This document shows, one piece after another, positions 52,012 through 61,742 of a stretch of 64,000 bases of DNA. The notes beneath the pieces are model-generated. The model ran no database searches, was not told where the DNA came from, and saw only the letters and a list, made by a program, of their open reading frames with translations. The stretch covers positions 186,001-250,000 of the forward strand of contig NZ_JACICD010000006.1 of the NCBI RefSeq assembly GCF_014195655.1. The letters run 5' to 3'. The stretch comes from Ancylobacter tetraedralis (GTDB lineage: Bacteria > Pseudomonadota > Alphaproteobacteria > Rhizobiales > Xanthobacteraceae). The translations under genes and the position numbers were made by a program. The number at the start of each line of letters is the position of its first letter. The first letter of the stretch is position 1.

Positions 52012-53625
52012 CTATTGCTTCTGCACGGCGATTGCGCGCTCGATCTGCTCCTTCACCGCCTGCAGGTTGAAGCTCGCGCCCTTCTGCATGGGCGGGAAAT
52101 CGATGAAGCTCTGAGCGGCCTTGCCGACTTCCTGCTGGACGAAGACAAAGCGCCAGAACTGGTAGACGAACCAGTTGTAGTAGGCGAGCGAACCGGCGGT
52201 GCCACCGTTCGGCATGCCCGTGCGCTCATAGGGGTCGAGCCGGAGATTGACCAGGATCGGCCAGTCCACTTTCACCGTCGCGCCCAGCCAGCCCTGCGGC
52301 TGGTCCGTGAAGCGGTACTTGTAGTCATCGATGCGCACGGCGCTGAGCGTCGACTCGGTGAGATAGAAGATCTCATGCCGCTTCGAGGGCCCCTTGCCGG
52401 TGATGAGGTCCATCTGGTTGTAGCCGTCCAGATGCACCTTGAAGGTGTCGTCGCCGATCTTCTTGCCCTGCAGCAATTCGCCGGTCACATCAGGGTTGCC
52501 GGCGGCGGCCGCGAGGGTGGGGAACCAGTCGAGACCGGAGACGATGCTGTTCTCGATTCTGCCCGCCGGGACTTTTCCGGGCCAGCGGATCATGGCGGGA
52601 ACGCGGAAGCCGCCTTCCAGCGCGGTGCCCTTGCCGCCGGCGAACGGGGTCTGCCCGCCATCGGGCCAGGTGAAGTTCTCCGCGCCATTGTCGGTGGTGA
52701 AGACGACGATGGTGTTCTCGTCGAGACCGTTGTCCTTCAGATATTTCATCACCGAGCCGACGATATCGTCGAGCTGGGCCATGCCGGCTTCCTGCTCGCT
52801 CCAGCCATTCTCGGAATTGCGCATCGCCTCGTACTTGTCGGAGAGATGCGTGACGACATGCATACGCGTCGGGTTCAGCCAGACGAAGAAGGGCTTCCGG
52901 TCGGCCCGGGCCTTGTCGATGAAGGTCAGTGTCTTGGCGAGGATCTCGTCGTCGACCGTCTTCATCCGCTCGGGATAGAGCGTGCCGGCATCCTCGATCT
53001 TCTGCTTGCCGATCTTGCCCCAGCGCGGCTGCTCGGTCGTGTCGTCAACGCTTGTCGCCCAGGAATGCACCATGTTGCGCGGGCCGACCACATCCTTCAG
53101 CGCCTGCGGGTAGTTCGGATGCGCCGGGTCTTCCATCGCGTCGAGGTGGTAGAGATAGCCGAAGAACTCGTCGAAGCCGTGGACCGTCGGCAGGAACTTG
53201 TTGAGGTCGCCGAGATGGTTCTTGCCGAACTGGCCGGTGGCGTAGCCCTCGGCCTTCAGCACCTGCGCGAGGGTGACGGCCTCGGCCGGGATGCCCAGCG
53301 GGGAGCCGGCCTGTCCGACCGTGGTCAGCCCGGTGCGGACGGGAAGCTCGCCGGTGATGAAATTGGCGCGCCCGGCCGTGCAGCTCGCTTCGGCATAGTA
53401 GTCGGTGAAGCGCATGCCCTCATTGGCGAGCTGGTCCAGATTGGGCGTGCGGCCCGCCAGGATGCCCTGATTGTAAACGCCGATATTCGACCAGCCGATA
53501 TCGTCGCCCATGATGACGACGATGTTCGGCTTGGCATCGGCGGCGCGCGCCATCGGCACCGCGCAGAGGCACGCAGCCCCCGTTGCGATCACCGCTAGCG
53601 CGGGAGATAGGAGCCTGTTTCTCAT
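52012..53625 (-). CDS. Periplasmic arylsulfatase, C-x-A-x-R type
   Basis: A 537-residue exported sulfatase. The signal peptide ends VPMARA (residue 28). Metal site IVVIMGDDIGWSNIG is followed by C82 in EASCTAGRANFITGE. Here the motif is C-T-A-G-R (Ala replaces the usual Pro), a form also accepted by the formylglycine-generating enzyme. TTDNGAENFTWPDGG and GGFRVPAMIRWPG are typical. GAGGAG places the start at 53625; a second ATG at 53640 lies just upstream. The broken copy at 54701 is a closer relative of this gene than of the 841-residue sulfatase. Confidence 0.91.
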   Translation of the reverse strand: MRNRLLSPALAVIATGAACLCAVPMARAADAKPNIVVIMGDDIGWSNIGVYNQGILAGRTPNLDQLANEGMRFTDYYAEASCTAGRANFITGELPVRTGLTTVGQAGSPLGIPAEAVTLAQVLKAEGYATGQFGKNHLGDLNKFLPTVHGFDEFFGYLYHLDAMEDPAHPNYPQALKDVVGPRNMVHSWATSVDDTTEQPRWGKIGKQKIEDAGTLYPERMKTVDDEILAKTLTFIDKARADRKPFFVWLNPTRMHVVTHLSDKYEAMRNSENGWSEQEAGMAQLDDIVGSVMKYLKDNGLDENTIVVFTTDNGAENFTWPDGGQTPFAGGKGTALEGGFRVPAMIRWPGKVPAGRIENSIVSGLDWFPTLAAAAGNPDVTGELLQGKKIGDDTFKVHLDGYNQMDLITGKGPSKRHEIFYLTESTLSAVRIDDYKYRFTDQPQGWLGATVKVDWPILVNLRLDPYERTGMPNGGTAGSLAYYNWFVYQFWRFVFVQQEVGKAAQSFIDFPPMQKGASFNLQAVKEQIERAIAVQKQ

Positions 53626-53657
53626 CGTTGTTCTCCTCATGTCGTTTCTCCCCCGCC

Positions 53658-54704
53658 CTATCGCTCGAAGGCGAAGATGCGTTTCCAGTCGTTTTTCATG
53701 CTGACGACGACCCATCCCCGTTTGCCGGCTTCGTCGTAGAGCGCCTGCGGGAAAGTTCCGATCCGGGTGTCCGGCAGTCCCCGCGCCGGGCCATAGGCGA
53801 ATTCGCGCGGACCATCATCGTGCAGGATGAGCATGCCGAGGCGGGCGCCGGGGCCGGCCGTGGTGTATTCGAGCATCTGTCGGTCGCCGGTGGAGTTGCC
53901 GAAGGCCGCCATTGGGCGGCGGCCGATCATCAGGTGGATGCCTTCGGGCTTGCCGGCATTGTTGTCGTTGAGCAGGAGCTTCGGCTCCTTGGTAAGGAAC
54001 GGCGTTCCGTCCGGCCGATAGCCGAACTTGGTGCCGCCGGCGCTGCCCACCACCTGCTCGGGCGGGATGCCATAGACGCGCTCGGAGTAGACGCGCACGA
54101 AATCCTGGCCGCCGCCGGTGACGATGTAGGTCTTGTAGCCATTGGCGCGCAGATAGCCGAGCAGTTCCAGCATCGGCTGGTAGACGAGGTCGGTGTAGAG
54201 CCGGTCGAACCTGGGGTGCTTCGCGCGGGCGATCCAGGCCGCCGCGTCAGCGTTGAAATCCTCCACCGACATGCCCGACAGCGTGGCGGCGAGGATCTTC
54301 TCCAGATCCTTCGTGGACAACCGGGCGATCGCCGCGCGGTCGCCCGACAGCACCGTCTTGAACGGCTCGACGTTCCGGAGTTCCGGCCGTTGCGCCACCA
54401 CCGCCGGCACGCGCTCGAGGCAGTAGACAACCTGCGTATAGATCGGGTGCGAGACCCAAAGCGTGCCGTCCTGGTCGAAGGTGGCGATCCGCTCGGCTGG
54501 CGGCACGAATGTCGGCTTCCCGGCGGTGGTGGTGTCGCGCACGAAGTCGGTGATGGCCTGCTTGGCCGCGCCATCGTTCCACGAGGCCAGCGGATCGGGC
54601 GCCGCGCCGTCCTGCGCCATGACTGGCAGGCTCGACAGGGCAAGCGCGCAGACGGCCCCGAACAGCCCCCCGAAGAACCGGCGTGAGATGGAAGAAGGCT
54701 TCAT
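53658..54704 (-). CDS. Exported HAD-superfamily phosphatase
   Basis: A 348-residue secreted phosphatase. The leader ISRRFFGGLFGAVCALAL has a twin-arginine pattern. The HAD nucleophile motif is FDQDGTLW, with TYIVTGGGQDFVR as motif II and AFGNSTGDRQML as motif IV. It hydrolyses a phosphate ester in the periplasm; the substrate is unknown. It follows the truncated sulfatase and precedes the intact one, a pairing common in sulfatase loci. Confidence 0.86.
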   Translation of the reverse strand: MKPSSISRRFFGGLFGAVCALALSSLPVMAQDGAAPDPLASWNDGAAKQAITDFVRDTTTAGKPTFVPPAERIATFDQDGTLWVSHPIYTQVVYCLERVPAVVAQRPELRNVEPFKTVLSGDRAAIARLSTKDLEKILAATLSGMSVEDFNADAAAWIARAKHPRFDRLYTDLVYQPMLELLGYLRANGYKTYIVTGGGQDFVRVYSERVYGIPPEQVVGSAGGTKFGYRPDGTPFLTKEPKLLLNDNNAGKPEGIHLMIGRRPMAAFGNSTGDRQMLEYTTAGPGARLGMLILHDDGPREFAYGPARGLPDTRIGTFPQALYDEAGKRGWVVVSMKNDWKRIFAFER

Positions 54705-55501
54705 GAACGCCTCGCGTTGGGCTGGCCAACCCATGAAGGGCGCCCTGCCGAACGGGTCGATCGGTCGCTAGGGTGGCCAGCGGACTGCACCTGTCTCAGT
54801 AGGCCGTCGAGGTTCGAGGTTTCCGGCGCCTGCATGGGCGGGAAAGCCTTGTAGGACATCAGTTCCGTGCACCAGAGCTGTTGCCCGATCGGCAGGATGT
54901 TCCAGTCGTAGATATAGGCCGTGAGCGGACTGCCGAGCGCACCACCGATGCCGTTGACCGTCTTCTGGTCAATGCCAACCGCCTGTTCGAACGGATCGCG
55001 CTGGATGTTCTGGACGAGCGTCATGCGAAACGGCACCCGCGGCAGGATCCAGCCGGCGGCGGTTTCCTCCGTCATGTCGTAGTACATCTTCCAATTCTTG
55101 AAGCGCGCGGCCGAGGGAGTCGCGCCCGAGTAGAAGAAGAACGCCTCTCTGGCCGATTTGTCCGATGTGCCGAGCAGCAGCTTCGACGGGTCGAAGCCGT
55201 CCAGCGTGGTCTTGACGATGCCGGGATAGGCGCCCGCCTCGATCTGCTTCTTCATCATCGGCGAGCGGAAGCCGCCTTCCCAGGAGCCGCCCTTCTGGCC
55301 TTTGAACGGCGTCACGCCGCCATCGGGGAAGGTCACCTGCGGCGCGCCGTTGTCGGTGGTGAAGACGACGATGGTGTTGTCGAGCTGGCCCATGTCCTCC
55401 AGCTTTTTGAGGACGAGGCCGACGAGCGCTTGATCGCGCCATGCGGGCTTGAAGAGATGGGCCATGCCGGCCTCCCACGTTCCGTATCGCTCGCATCCCA
55501 T
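54701..55501 (-). pseudogene. Truncated arylsulfatase remnant
   Basis: A 266-codon frame matching only the C-terminal half of the C-x-A-x-R sulfatase: LVGLVLKKLEDMGQLDNTI, VVFTTDNGAPQVTFPDGG, GGSWEGGFRSPMM and the C-terminal WKMYYDMTEETAAGW. The N-terminal metal site and modified Cys are gone. A further internal segment is missing after GGFRSPMM, where the intact paralogue has about 70 more residues before its equivalent DGF/DGY block. The tail runs past the normal end into RSAGRPSW. The gene cannot encode an active sulfatase. Confidence 0.82.
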
Positions 55502-55545
55502 TCTCAGGGCGCAGGCGGCACCATCGCGTGCGGCGATCCGCGCGG

Positions 55546-55944
55546 CTATTGGACCGACGGGCGAACCGGGCTGCCCGAAAGGGCAATGGCCGAGCCAATG
55601 GCCTCCACCAGCGCGGAACGCGAGAACGGCTTTACGAGATAGCCGGCGGCACCGCCGCGATCGGCCCGCGCGCGCAGACCCGGTGTGTCGAAGGCCGTCA
55701 TCAGCACCAGCGGCACCCGTATCTTTCGCTGATGCAGGGTGGCCAGCAGCTCGAGACCCGACATGGCGGGCAGATTCTGATCGCAGACCAGACAGCAGGT
55801 TCGGGGGTCGAGGGTTTCATGCAGCAGGGCCTCCGCCGAGGCGTAGGTAACGCACTCGAAGCCCGCGGCATTGAGCAGGCGCTGCAACGCACGGCGCAGA
55901 CCGTCATCGTCCTCGATGACGATCACCTTCACGGCAGCGCTCAT
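55546..55944 (-). CDS. Stand-alone response regulator receiver
   Basis: A 132-residue single receiver domain with acidic pocket VIVIEDDDG, phosphorylated Asp55 in LVCDQNLPAMSGLE, Thr in LMTAFDTPG and Lys in YLVKPFSRSA. It has no output domain, so it acts through protein contact or as a phosphate sink. The encoded sensor kinase and FixJ-type regulator are close by and the same way round. Confidence 0.9.
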   Translation of the reverse strand: MSAAVKVIVIEDDDGLRRALQRLLNAAGFECVTYASAEALLHETLDPRTCCLVCDQNLPAMSGLELLATLHQRKIRVPLVLMTAFDTPGLRARADRGGAAGYLVKPFSRSALVEAIGSAIALSGSPVRPSVQ

Positions 55945-56018
55945 GGGATCCTCCCGGCGCTACCATCGCGGCTTTGACATTACTGGACCATTGGGCCGGC
56001 GGGCATGGGCGCCTGCCC

Positions 56019-56666
56019 TTAAGGGAACACGTCGCCCGCTCTCGCCGTCTCGTCGCGGCCGTGAAGGATGCGCTCGGCGATACGGCCGAGCTCCGCCGCC
56101 GAGCCGACGCCGAGCTTTTCCATCACATGGGCCCGCTGCGCCTTCACGGTCCGCTCGGCAATGCCAAGCTCGTCGGCAATCTGCTTGTTCAGCTTGCCGG
56201 CGACCACCCGTTCGAATACCTCGCGTTCACGCGGCGACAGCGACGCGAAGAGCAGGCCCAGCTGGTTCTCCTCATCGCGCACGGCACGTTTCTGGAGGTC
56301 GAGAGCGAGGGCCCGGCCTACGGCATCCAGCAGGATTTGAGAGGCGATGGGCTTCTCCAGGAAATCGACCGCTCCGGCCTTCATCGCCCGCACGCAGGAG
56401 GGTACATCCGCATGCCCGCTCATGACGATGACGGGAAGGTCGATACCCTGTCCCGCCAGCGCCTCATGAAGGTCGAGGCCGGACGGTCCGGGCAGGCGGA
56501 CGTCGAGCAGCAGGCAGCCATGGCGGCTGTCCGGCCGGTTCAGCAGAAACTCGCCGGTGGAGGCATAGCCGTGCACGTCGAACCCCGCGGCATTCAGCAG
56601 ACGCCCGAGCGCGATGCGCAACGAGGCATCGTCATCGACGATATGGACCTGCGCGCGGTCGCTCAT
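56019..56666 (-). CDS. FixJ-type LuxR-family response regulator
   Basis: A 215-residue regulator. The receiver has VHIVDDDAS, D55 in CLLLDVRLPGPSG, VMSGHADVP and DFLEKPI. The C-terminal LuxR helix-turn-helix is LSPREREVFERVVAGKLNKQ, then IAERTVKAQRAHVMEKL. It is paired with the sensor kinase encoded directly upstream (ATGA overlap). Its target promoters are unknown; the sulfatase genes are obvious candidates. Confidence 0.92.
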   Translation of the reverse strand: MSDRAQVHIVDDDASLRIALGRLLNAAGFDVHGYASTGEFLLNRPDSRHGCLLLDVRLPGPSGLDLHEALAGQGIDLPVIVMSGHADVPSCVRAMKAGAVDFLEKPIASQILLDAVGRALALDLQKRAVRDEENQLGLLFASLSPREREVFERVVAGKLNKQIADELGIAERTVKAQRAHVMEKLGVGSAAELGRIAERILHGRDETARAGDVFP

Positions 56667-58681
56667 GGTCTCTCTCCCGGCGAGCCGGGGGCGGCGCGTG
56701 CGAGGGGAAACTCAACCTCGAAGGCCGCGCCTCCGCCCGGCTCGTTTCGAGCACTGACCGTGCCGCCCTGCGCCTCGACGAGCGTGCGCACGATGGACAG
56801 GCCCAACCCTATCCCGGTGCGCTTGGTGCTGAAGAAGGAATCGAACAGCCGGGGCATATGCTCGGAGGCGATGCCATGGCCACGGTCGCGAACGGTTATC
56901 GTCGCGACTCCCGCCCGCTCCGCGGCCGAAACCGTGACCGTTCTGCGCTCGACCGCTGCGCCGGTGGCGGCATCTATGGCGTTCAGCGTGAGATTGAGCA
57001 GCACCTGCTGGACCTGAACCCGATCGGCGAGAACCTCAAGCGCCTGCGCCGAAGGGCGAACGACAAGCGCGACGCTCCGGCGCTGTGCCTCGGCCCGCAG
57101 GATTATCGCCATGTCGCCGAGGGATTCGTTGAGGTCGATCAACCTGCGCTCGACGTCGTGCTTGGACAACAGGGCGCGCAAGCGGCGGATCACCTCGCTG
57201 GCGCGGATGGTGTCGCGGTGGATATCGCCGAGGATCTGCCGGATTTCCTCCAGGTCGATGCGATCCGGGCCCGCCTCGAACATGAGCTCGGCCGCGCTGA
57301 CATTGCTCAGGATGGCGCCGAGCGGCTGGTTGATTTCATGGGCGATCGAGGCCGTGAGCTCGCCGGCAGTGGCAAGGCGAGAGGCATGCGCCAGCTCGAA
57401 ACGGTGCTTGTCGACCGCAGCCTCGGCCTTCCGCCTTCGCCGCCGTTCGAACAGCAGCCCGGCTACCAGGAGGGACTGCAGCAGGAACAGCCCGATGGCG
57501 ATCCACGCCTCCGCCCGGTAGGTTTCCCAGAAGGTCGGCGTCCTGAAGCGCACGATCGCATCGCGTGGCACGCGATCCGGATCGATGCCCCACCGCAGAA
57601 TCTGCCGCCAGTCGACATTCAGCGCCACCGGCATGACCTTCGGCAGCTGCAGTGTTCCGGGCGCCGCGCCATCCAGCAGCCGCGCCACCGCCGTTCCCGC
57701 CATACGCCCGATTTCCTCGAAGCTTGGCATGAAGCCACCGACGATACCCGCGCCGATGAAGGTGTTGTAAGGCCCGTAGACCGGCGCCCCCGACACGGAT
57801 GCCAGTTCCGCCGCCGCCTCGCGCGGCGTGAAGCTGCGGCCGGAGCCATCGCGGAAATAGCCGGGCGTGAATACGACCGCGTCGTCGTTGAGTTCACCGA
57901 GGCGTTTGAGCACCACAGCGGTCGGCAGCCCGGCGAGAAACTCGGTCGACACCCGCTGTTGGAATTGCCCCGCGCCGGCCCGCAGCCGCGCCTCCCATTG
58001 CCGATCCGGCTCGGAGGAGCCGGTCACCAGCAGCAGCCGACTGGCCTTGGGGTGCCATTTCAGCGCCTGTTCGATCGTGCCGGTAAAGTCGAACGCGACG
58101 GGCACGCCAACGACGTCGACCGGCAGGGGTTCCCTCCGGCGCAGCGACGCCACGTCGACGCCCATATGCACCAGCGGCACCGACGGGAAGAGCTCCTGGC
58201 GGTTATCGAGCAGGAACCCCAGGGCGCCGTCGCCGGCGGCGACAATGACATCGGGCGGATGCGCCGCGTATTTGGCGCGGAGAAATGTGGTGACGGCCCG
58301 CCTGTAGGGCGCACCGTCGAACTGGGGAGCGTCGAGGAATTCGGCGCTGACAACCGTGCTGTCGTTCGAGGCGGAAATCGCCTGGTTGATGCCCTGATCG
58401 GCCAGCACATTTGCGGGCAGCAGGCGGTTATTGTCATAGAGGACCAGAACACGTTTTGCCGGCTCGGCCGCCGAAGCGCGCGAGCCGACGATGGCCGATG
58501 ACACCGCCAGCAAAGCCAACAGCGTCACCGCGCCGTACTTGGACTTGGCCACGCGGGGATAGGAAAGCCGCTGCCATAGGGCGTTTCCAGCCAACCGGAA
58601 ACACCCTCCCGGCCGGGGCAGAACTCCTTCGCCCACCAGGGGATGGATTATCGGATCACGGAAGGTGCGCGTGGCAATCAT
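56663..58681 (-). CDS. Sensor histidine kinase with ABC-binding-protein-like sensor
   Basis: A 672-residue membrane kinase. Residues 72-381 resemble the ABC_sub_bind sensor family (RVLVLYDNNRLLPANVLADQ, VIVAAGDGALGFLLD, GPYNTFIGAGIVGGFMPSF). A membrane helix (392-411) is followed by the His box with H449 in TASIAHEINQPLGAI and an ATPase domain (LNLTLNAIDA, RDRGHGI, GLGLSIVRTLVEAQGG). An N-terminal hydrophobic segment near 50-65 orients the sensor outward. The frame continues into a transposase remnant; I set the start at the ATG at 58681. A GTG at 58552 is also possible. Confidence 0.83.
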   Translation of the reverse strand: MIATRTFRDPIIHPLVGEGVLPRPGGCFRLAGNALWQRLSYPRVAKSKYGAVTLLALLAVSSAIVGSRASAAEPAKRVLVLYDNNRLLPANVLADQGINQAISASNDSTVVSAEFLDAPQFDGAPYRRAVTTFLRAKYAAHPPDVIVAAGDGALGFLLDNRQELFPSVPLVHMGVDVASLRRREPLPVDVVGVPVAFDFTGTIEQALKWHPKASRLLLVTGSSEPDRQWEARLRAGAGQFQQRVSTEFLAGLPTAVVLKRLGELNDDAVVFTPGYFRDGSGRSFTPREAAAELASVSGAPVYGPYNTFIGAGIVGGFMPSFEEIGRMAGTAVARLLDGAAPGTLQLPKVMPVALNVDWRQILRWGIDPDRVPRDAIVRFRTPTFWETYRAEAWIAIGLFLLQSLLVAGLLFERRRRRKAEAAVDKHRFELAHASRLATAGELTASIAHEINQPLGAILSNVSAAELMFEAGPDRIDLEEIRQILGDIHRDTIRASEVIRRLRALLSKHDVERRLIDLNESLGDMAIILRAEAQRRSVALVVRPSAQALEVLADRVQVQQVLLNLTLNAIDAATGAAVERRTVTVSAAERAGVATITVRDRGHGIASEHMPRLFDSFFSTKRTGIGLGLSIVRTLVEAQGGTVSARNEPGGGAAFEVEFPLARAAPGSPGERP

Positions 58682-58786
58682 GCATTGGCGCCGTTGGTGA
58701 TGCCCGCTCAGGCCGATGCGCACGATAGCAGCTCTCGGACCGACCGACGAACGCCGACAGGCGCTGTCGCCGGGTTCGGCGCCCTC

Positions 58787-59385
58787 GGTGTTCAGTCCCG
58801 GCATTTGATGGATCGGATCGAGGATGAATTTCGAAGGCTCTGAAGTCCAGCGTTTGCAGATGAATTCGTAGGGCGTGAGGCCCCTCGGGATCTTCAGGCG
58901 CCGGCCGAAATTGCAGGCGGCGACGAAGTCGGCGAGATGCGTTTCGAACGGGTGATGATGGTCGTAGTGGAAACGCGTGACGGTCGCTTCCGGGATGGTC
59001 CGGCTCATCCGCTCGACCTGCCATTGGTCCAGGGGGGGCTTCACCTTCGGCAGGCGGTGCTCGGAGCCGTTCTCGCGGCATCGCCTGTCGAACATATGGG
59101 TGATGTGGCGAGCTATCGGCCCGTCGGCATAGCGCGGCGGGAAGGTGAACTGGATACCGTCATCCGTCACAACGGTATGGATCGGGTACGGCACCGCGTG
59201 GATCAAGGCCCTGAGGAAGGCCGACGCCGAGGTCCGGCCTGTTTTCCGGACGACCTGCACGAAGGCGAACTCGCCGAAGCCAACCCGCGCGAAGGTGATG
59301 TGGAACAAGACTTACTCGCCGGGCTGGCTTCTCAACACGGGTCCGCTCGGGCACCAGAAGGCCAGCGGCGTGAGCCGGGACATAT
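58787..59385 (-). pseudogene. IS481-type transposase remnant
   Basis: Inactive DDE transposase piece. VPYPIHTVVTDDGIQFTFPP, HMFDRRCRENGSEHRLPKVK, QVERMSRTIPEATVTRFHYD, LTPYEFICKRWTSEP and a terminal PIHQMPGLNT match the conserved C-terminal domain of this family. An in-frame TAA at 59312-59314 interrupts it after SQPGE, and the N-terminal helix-turn-helix half is absent. No clear terminal inverted repeats were seen. It reads straight into the kinase gene, giving a false fusion frame. Confidence 0.8.
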
Positions 59386-59623
59386 CGCCAACAGCGATAT
59401 ATCGACTTTGGATCCGTGCGCGGGTTTCCCTGCGTCCGGCTGCTGATAGAATCGCACGTTCTTGGACGTCGATGCGAAAGCCCTGAGGCAGTTCACTGAC
59501 TTCGTTGCCGCGACACCGCAGGATCGCCGGCGCGGCTCCCCGCCCTCATGCCTCGGTTGCAGCCCGCGTCCATGCGTTCATCTGTTCACACGGTTCTTGA
59601 CATAGAATGTAGGTCTTTCGTGC
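59386..59623. other. Upstream region of the AspT-type transporter
   Basis: No gene seen. TTGACA at 59597-59602 is a possible -35, but no good -10 lies at the right distance before the ATG at 59624, so the promoter is unresolved. Confidence 0.35.
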
Positions 59624-61306
59624 ATGTGGGATTGGTTTGTAACGACATTGCGGGATCACCCTGCGATTGCGCTGTTTCTGACCGTGGCACTCGCCTATCC
59701 GCTCGGCACCTTCAAATATCGCGGAATTAGCCTGGGAACGGTCGCAACCACCCTGCTGGTGGGCATTCTGGTCGGGCAGTTGCACATCCAGATCTCGCAC
59801 AACGTCGCCATCGTCTTTTTTCTGCTGTTTCTCTTCGCAATAGGCTATCGCGTCGGGCCGCAATTCGTTCGCGGCGTGGCGCAGGACGGCGCGATGCAGG
59901 CGCTGTTCGCCGTGGTCGTTTGCGCGGTCACCCTGGCAACCGCCTATGGCGTGGCACGGCTGGCTGGCTATTCCATCGGCTACGGCGCCGGCCTGTTCGC
60001 CGGTGCGGCCACCGCCTCGTCGGCTCTCGGCCTTTCGACCACGGCGATCCAGGCTCTCGGCATGCCGCCGGACGAGACGCGGTCCATGGTCGGCGCGCTC
60101 TCCACCGCCTTTGCCATGACCTACATCTTTGGCACCATCGGTCCGATCCTGATCATTTCCCAAATCGGACCATGGCTGCTCCGCATCGATCTTGCGGCCG
60201 CCTGTCGGGCCTATGAAAAGCGGATGGGAGGGACGAGCCACGGATCGGGAACGTCCTGGCACCATTATGTCCTGCGCACCTATCGCCTAGGCGAGGCCTC
60301 CTCACTGGTCGGACAGACGGTCGGGGAGATCGAGGCCGGCCCGGGCCGCTCCCGCTGTTTCTTCGATCAGATCCGCCGCGCGGGGCAGGTCATCGACGCG
60401 ACGGAGGCGACGGAATTGAAAACGGGGGATGTGGTGAGTGTCGCCGGCTCCCGCAGCGGCCTCCGCGCCCTCTTTGCCACCGGGACGGAAGAGGTCGAGG
60501 ATCTGGAGCTTCTCGCCGTGCCGGTCGCCGGGGTCGACGTCGTGGTCACCAAGCGTGCCTTCGATGGCAAGACGCTGACGGAACTGGCACATATGGCGCC
60601 GACCCACGGCATCTTCCTCACCCGCATTCGCCGCGGCGCCACGGGGGAGGACATCCCGATCCTGCCCCAGACGACCATTCATCGGGGCGACATTCTGACG
60701 GTCGTCGGTCAGCCGCAGCGGATACGCGCATCGATAGGGGCGATCGGCCGGGCAGATTTTTCCGACGATCAGACCGATGTCAGCGCGATGTTCTTCATGA
60801 TCGCTGCCGGTGCCTTGATCGGCGTGCCCGCCATAATTGTGGGCGGGGTGCCTCTGACCTTGTCGATCGCGGGCGGCGTGCTCTTCGCCGGCATCGCGGC
60901 GGGATGGCAGCGGTCGGTCTTCCCCACATTCGGGAACGTGCCTCCCGCCGTCATCTGGTTCATGAATGTCGTCGGGCTCAACCTGTTCATCGGCGTGATC
61001 GGCATCACTGCCGGACCGAGCTTCGTGGCCGGGGTGCAGCAGGTCGGAGCGAGCCTGTTTCTCTGGGGCATGCTGGTCACGACGGTTCCGACCGTATTCG
61101 CGCTGCTGATAGGGAAATACGTGTTCCGCTTCGATGACGCGCTCGTGCTTGGCTGCTGCGCGGGTGCCGGCACCTCCACCGCGACGCTGGGCCTGCTTGC
61201 CGACCGGGCGGGAAGCCAGGTTCCCGCGCTCGGCTACACAATTCCCTATGCCATCTCCAACACGCTGCTGACCATCGGCGGCATCGTCATCGTGACCCTG
61301 CTGTAG
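59624..61306 (+). CDS. AspT/YidE-type transporter with TrkA-C domains
   Basis: A 560-residue membrane protein. Two hydrophobic blocks of five or six helices (residues 15-195 and 385-560) flank two cytosolic TrkA-C-like regulatory domains (around 215-290 and 295-370, with TGDVVSVAG and RGDILTVVG). GYRVGPQFVRG and the repeated small-residue AGAATASSALGLSTT / CCAGAGTSTATLGLLAD stretches are typical of aspartate:alanine exchangers and YidE-like carriers. The substrate is unknown; exchange of an amino acid or dicarboxylate is likely. Upstream is the transposase scar, and no partner decarboxylase gene is nearby. Confidence 0.85.
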   Translation: MWDWFVTTLRDHPAIALFLTVALAYPLGTFKYRGISLGTVATTLLVGILVGQLHIQISHNVAIVFFLLFLFAIGYRVGPQFVRGVAQDGAMQALFAVVVCAVTLATAYGVARLAGYSIGYGAGLFAGAATASSALGLSTTAIQALGMPPDETRSMVGALSTAFAMTYIFGTIGPILIISQIGPWLLRIDLAAACRAYEKRMGGTSHGSGTSWHHYVLRTYRLGEASSLVGQTVGEIEAGPGRSRCFFDQIRRAGQVIDATEATELKTGDVVSVAGSRSGLRALFATGTEEVEDLELLAVPVAGVDVVVTKRAFDGKTLTELAHMAPTHGIFLTRIRRGATGEDIPILPQTTIHRGDILTVVGQPQRIRASIGAIGRADFSDDQTDVSAMFFMIAAGALIGVPAIIVGGVPLTLSIAGGVLFAGIAAGWQRSVFPTFGNVPPAVIWFMNVVGLNLFIGVIGITAGPSFVAGVQQVGASLFLWGMLVTTVPTVFALLIGKYVFRFDDALVLGCCAGAGTSTATLGLLADRAGSQVPALGYTIPYAISNTLLTIGGIVIVTLL

Positions 61307-61742
61307 AGAGAGGAGCCTCTCGCCGGGTGACCGGTCTCGTCTGGTCTCCTGCCCGGCTCGGTTCAGCCGCACCGCGCACGGCAGGCTTGAAACGCTCGCG
61401 GCAGCCAGATGACAATGAGGAAGGCCGCGAGAGGAACCGCTACGCCCTGCCGCCACGCCCTGCGGATACGCCCTGCCCGGCGCAGCGTCTGGAAGACCCG
61501 GGAACCTTGACGCCGCCGCGCGTCGTCCGGCCTTCATCATGAACACGACGCTCGGATTGGGCCGGATCAAACCGGAAATTGGCACGCGCCTGCCCGCCCC
61601 GCGAACCGCGACAAGCGGCATCACGAGGATCGGTTGGTCAATGGCTGTCTTTGTCTATGTGGTGCGGACCTAGCGGCGGCACGTGGCGCGCCGCGATTAG
61701 CTGGCTGCAGCGCACGCGACGGGTCACGCCCGGCGATCGGCC
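61307..61742. other. Intergenic region between converging genes
   Basis: Nothing gene-like with a start was recognised. One minus-strand stretch around 61400-61500 could encode a short hydrophobic peptide (PLAAFLIVIWLPRAF) but lacks any start codon. Confidence 0.5.

Noticed and set aside
56663-59308. A continuous frame joining a transposase and the sensor kinase
   Set aside because: The transposase part is a truncated remnant with an in-frame stop just upstream and ends at its normal PGLNT terminus; the fusion is accidental.
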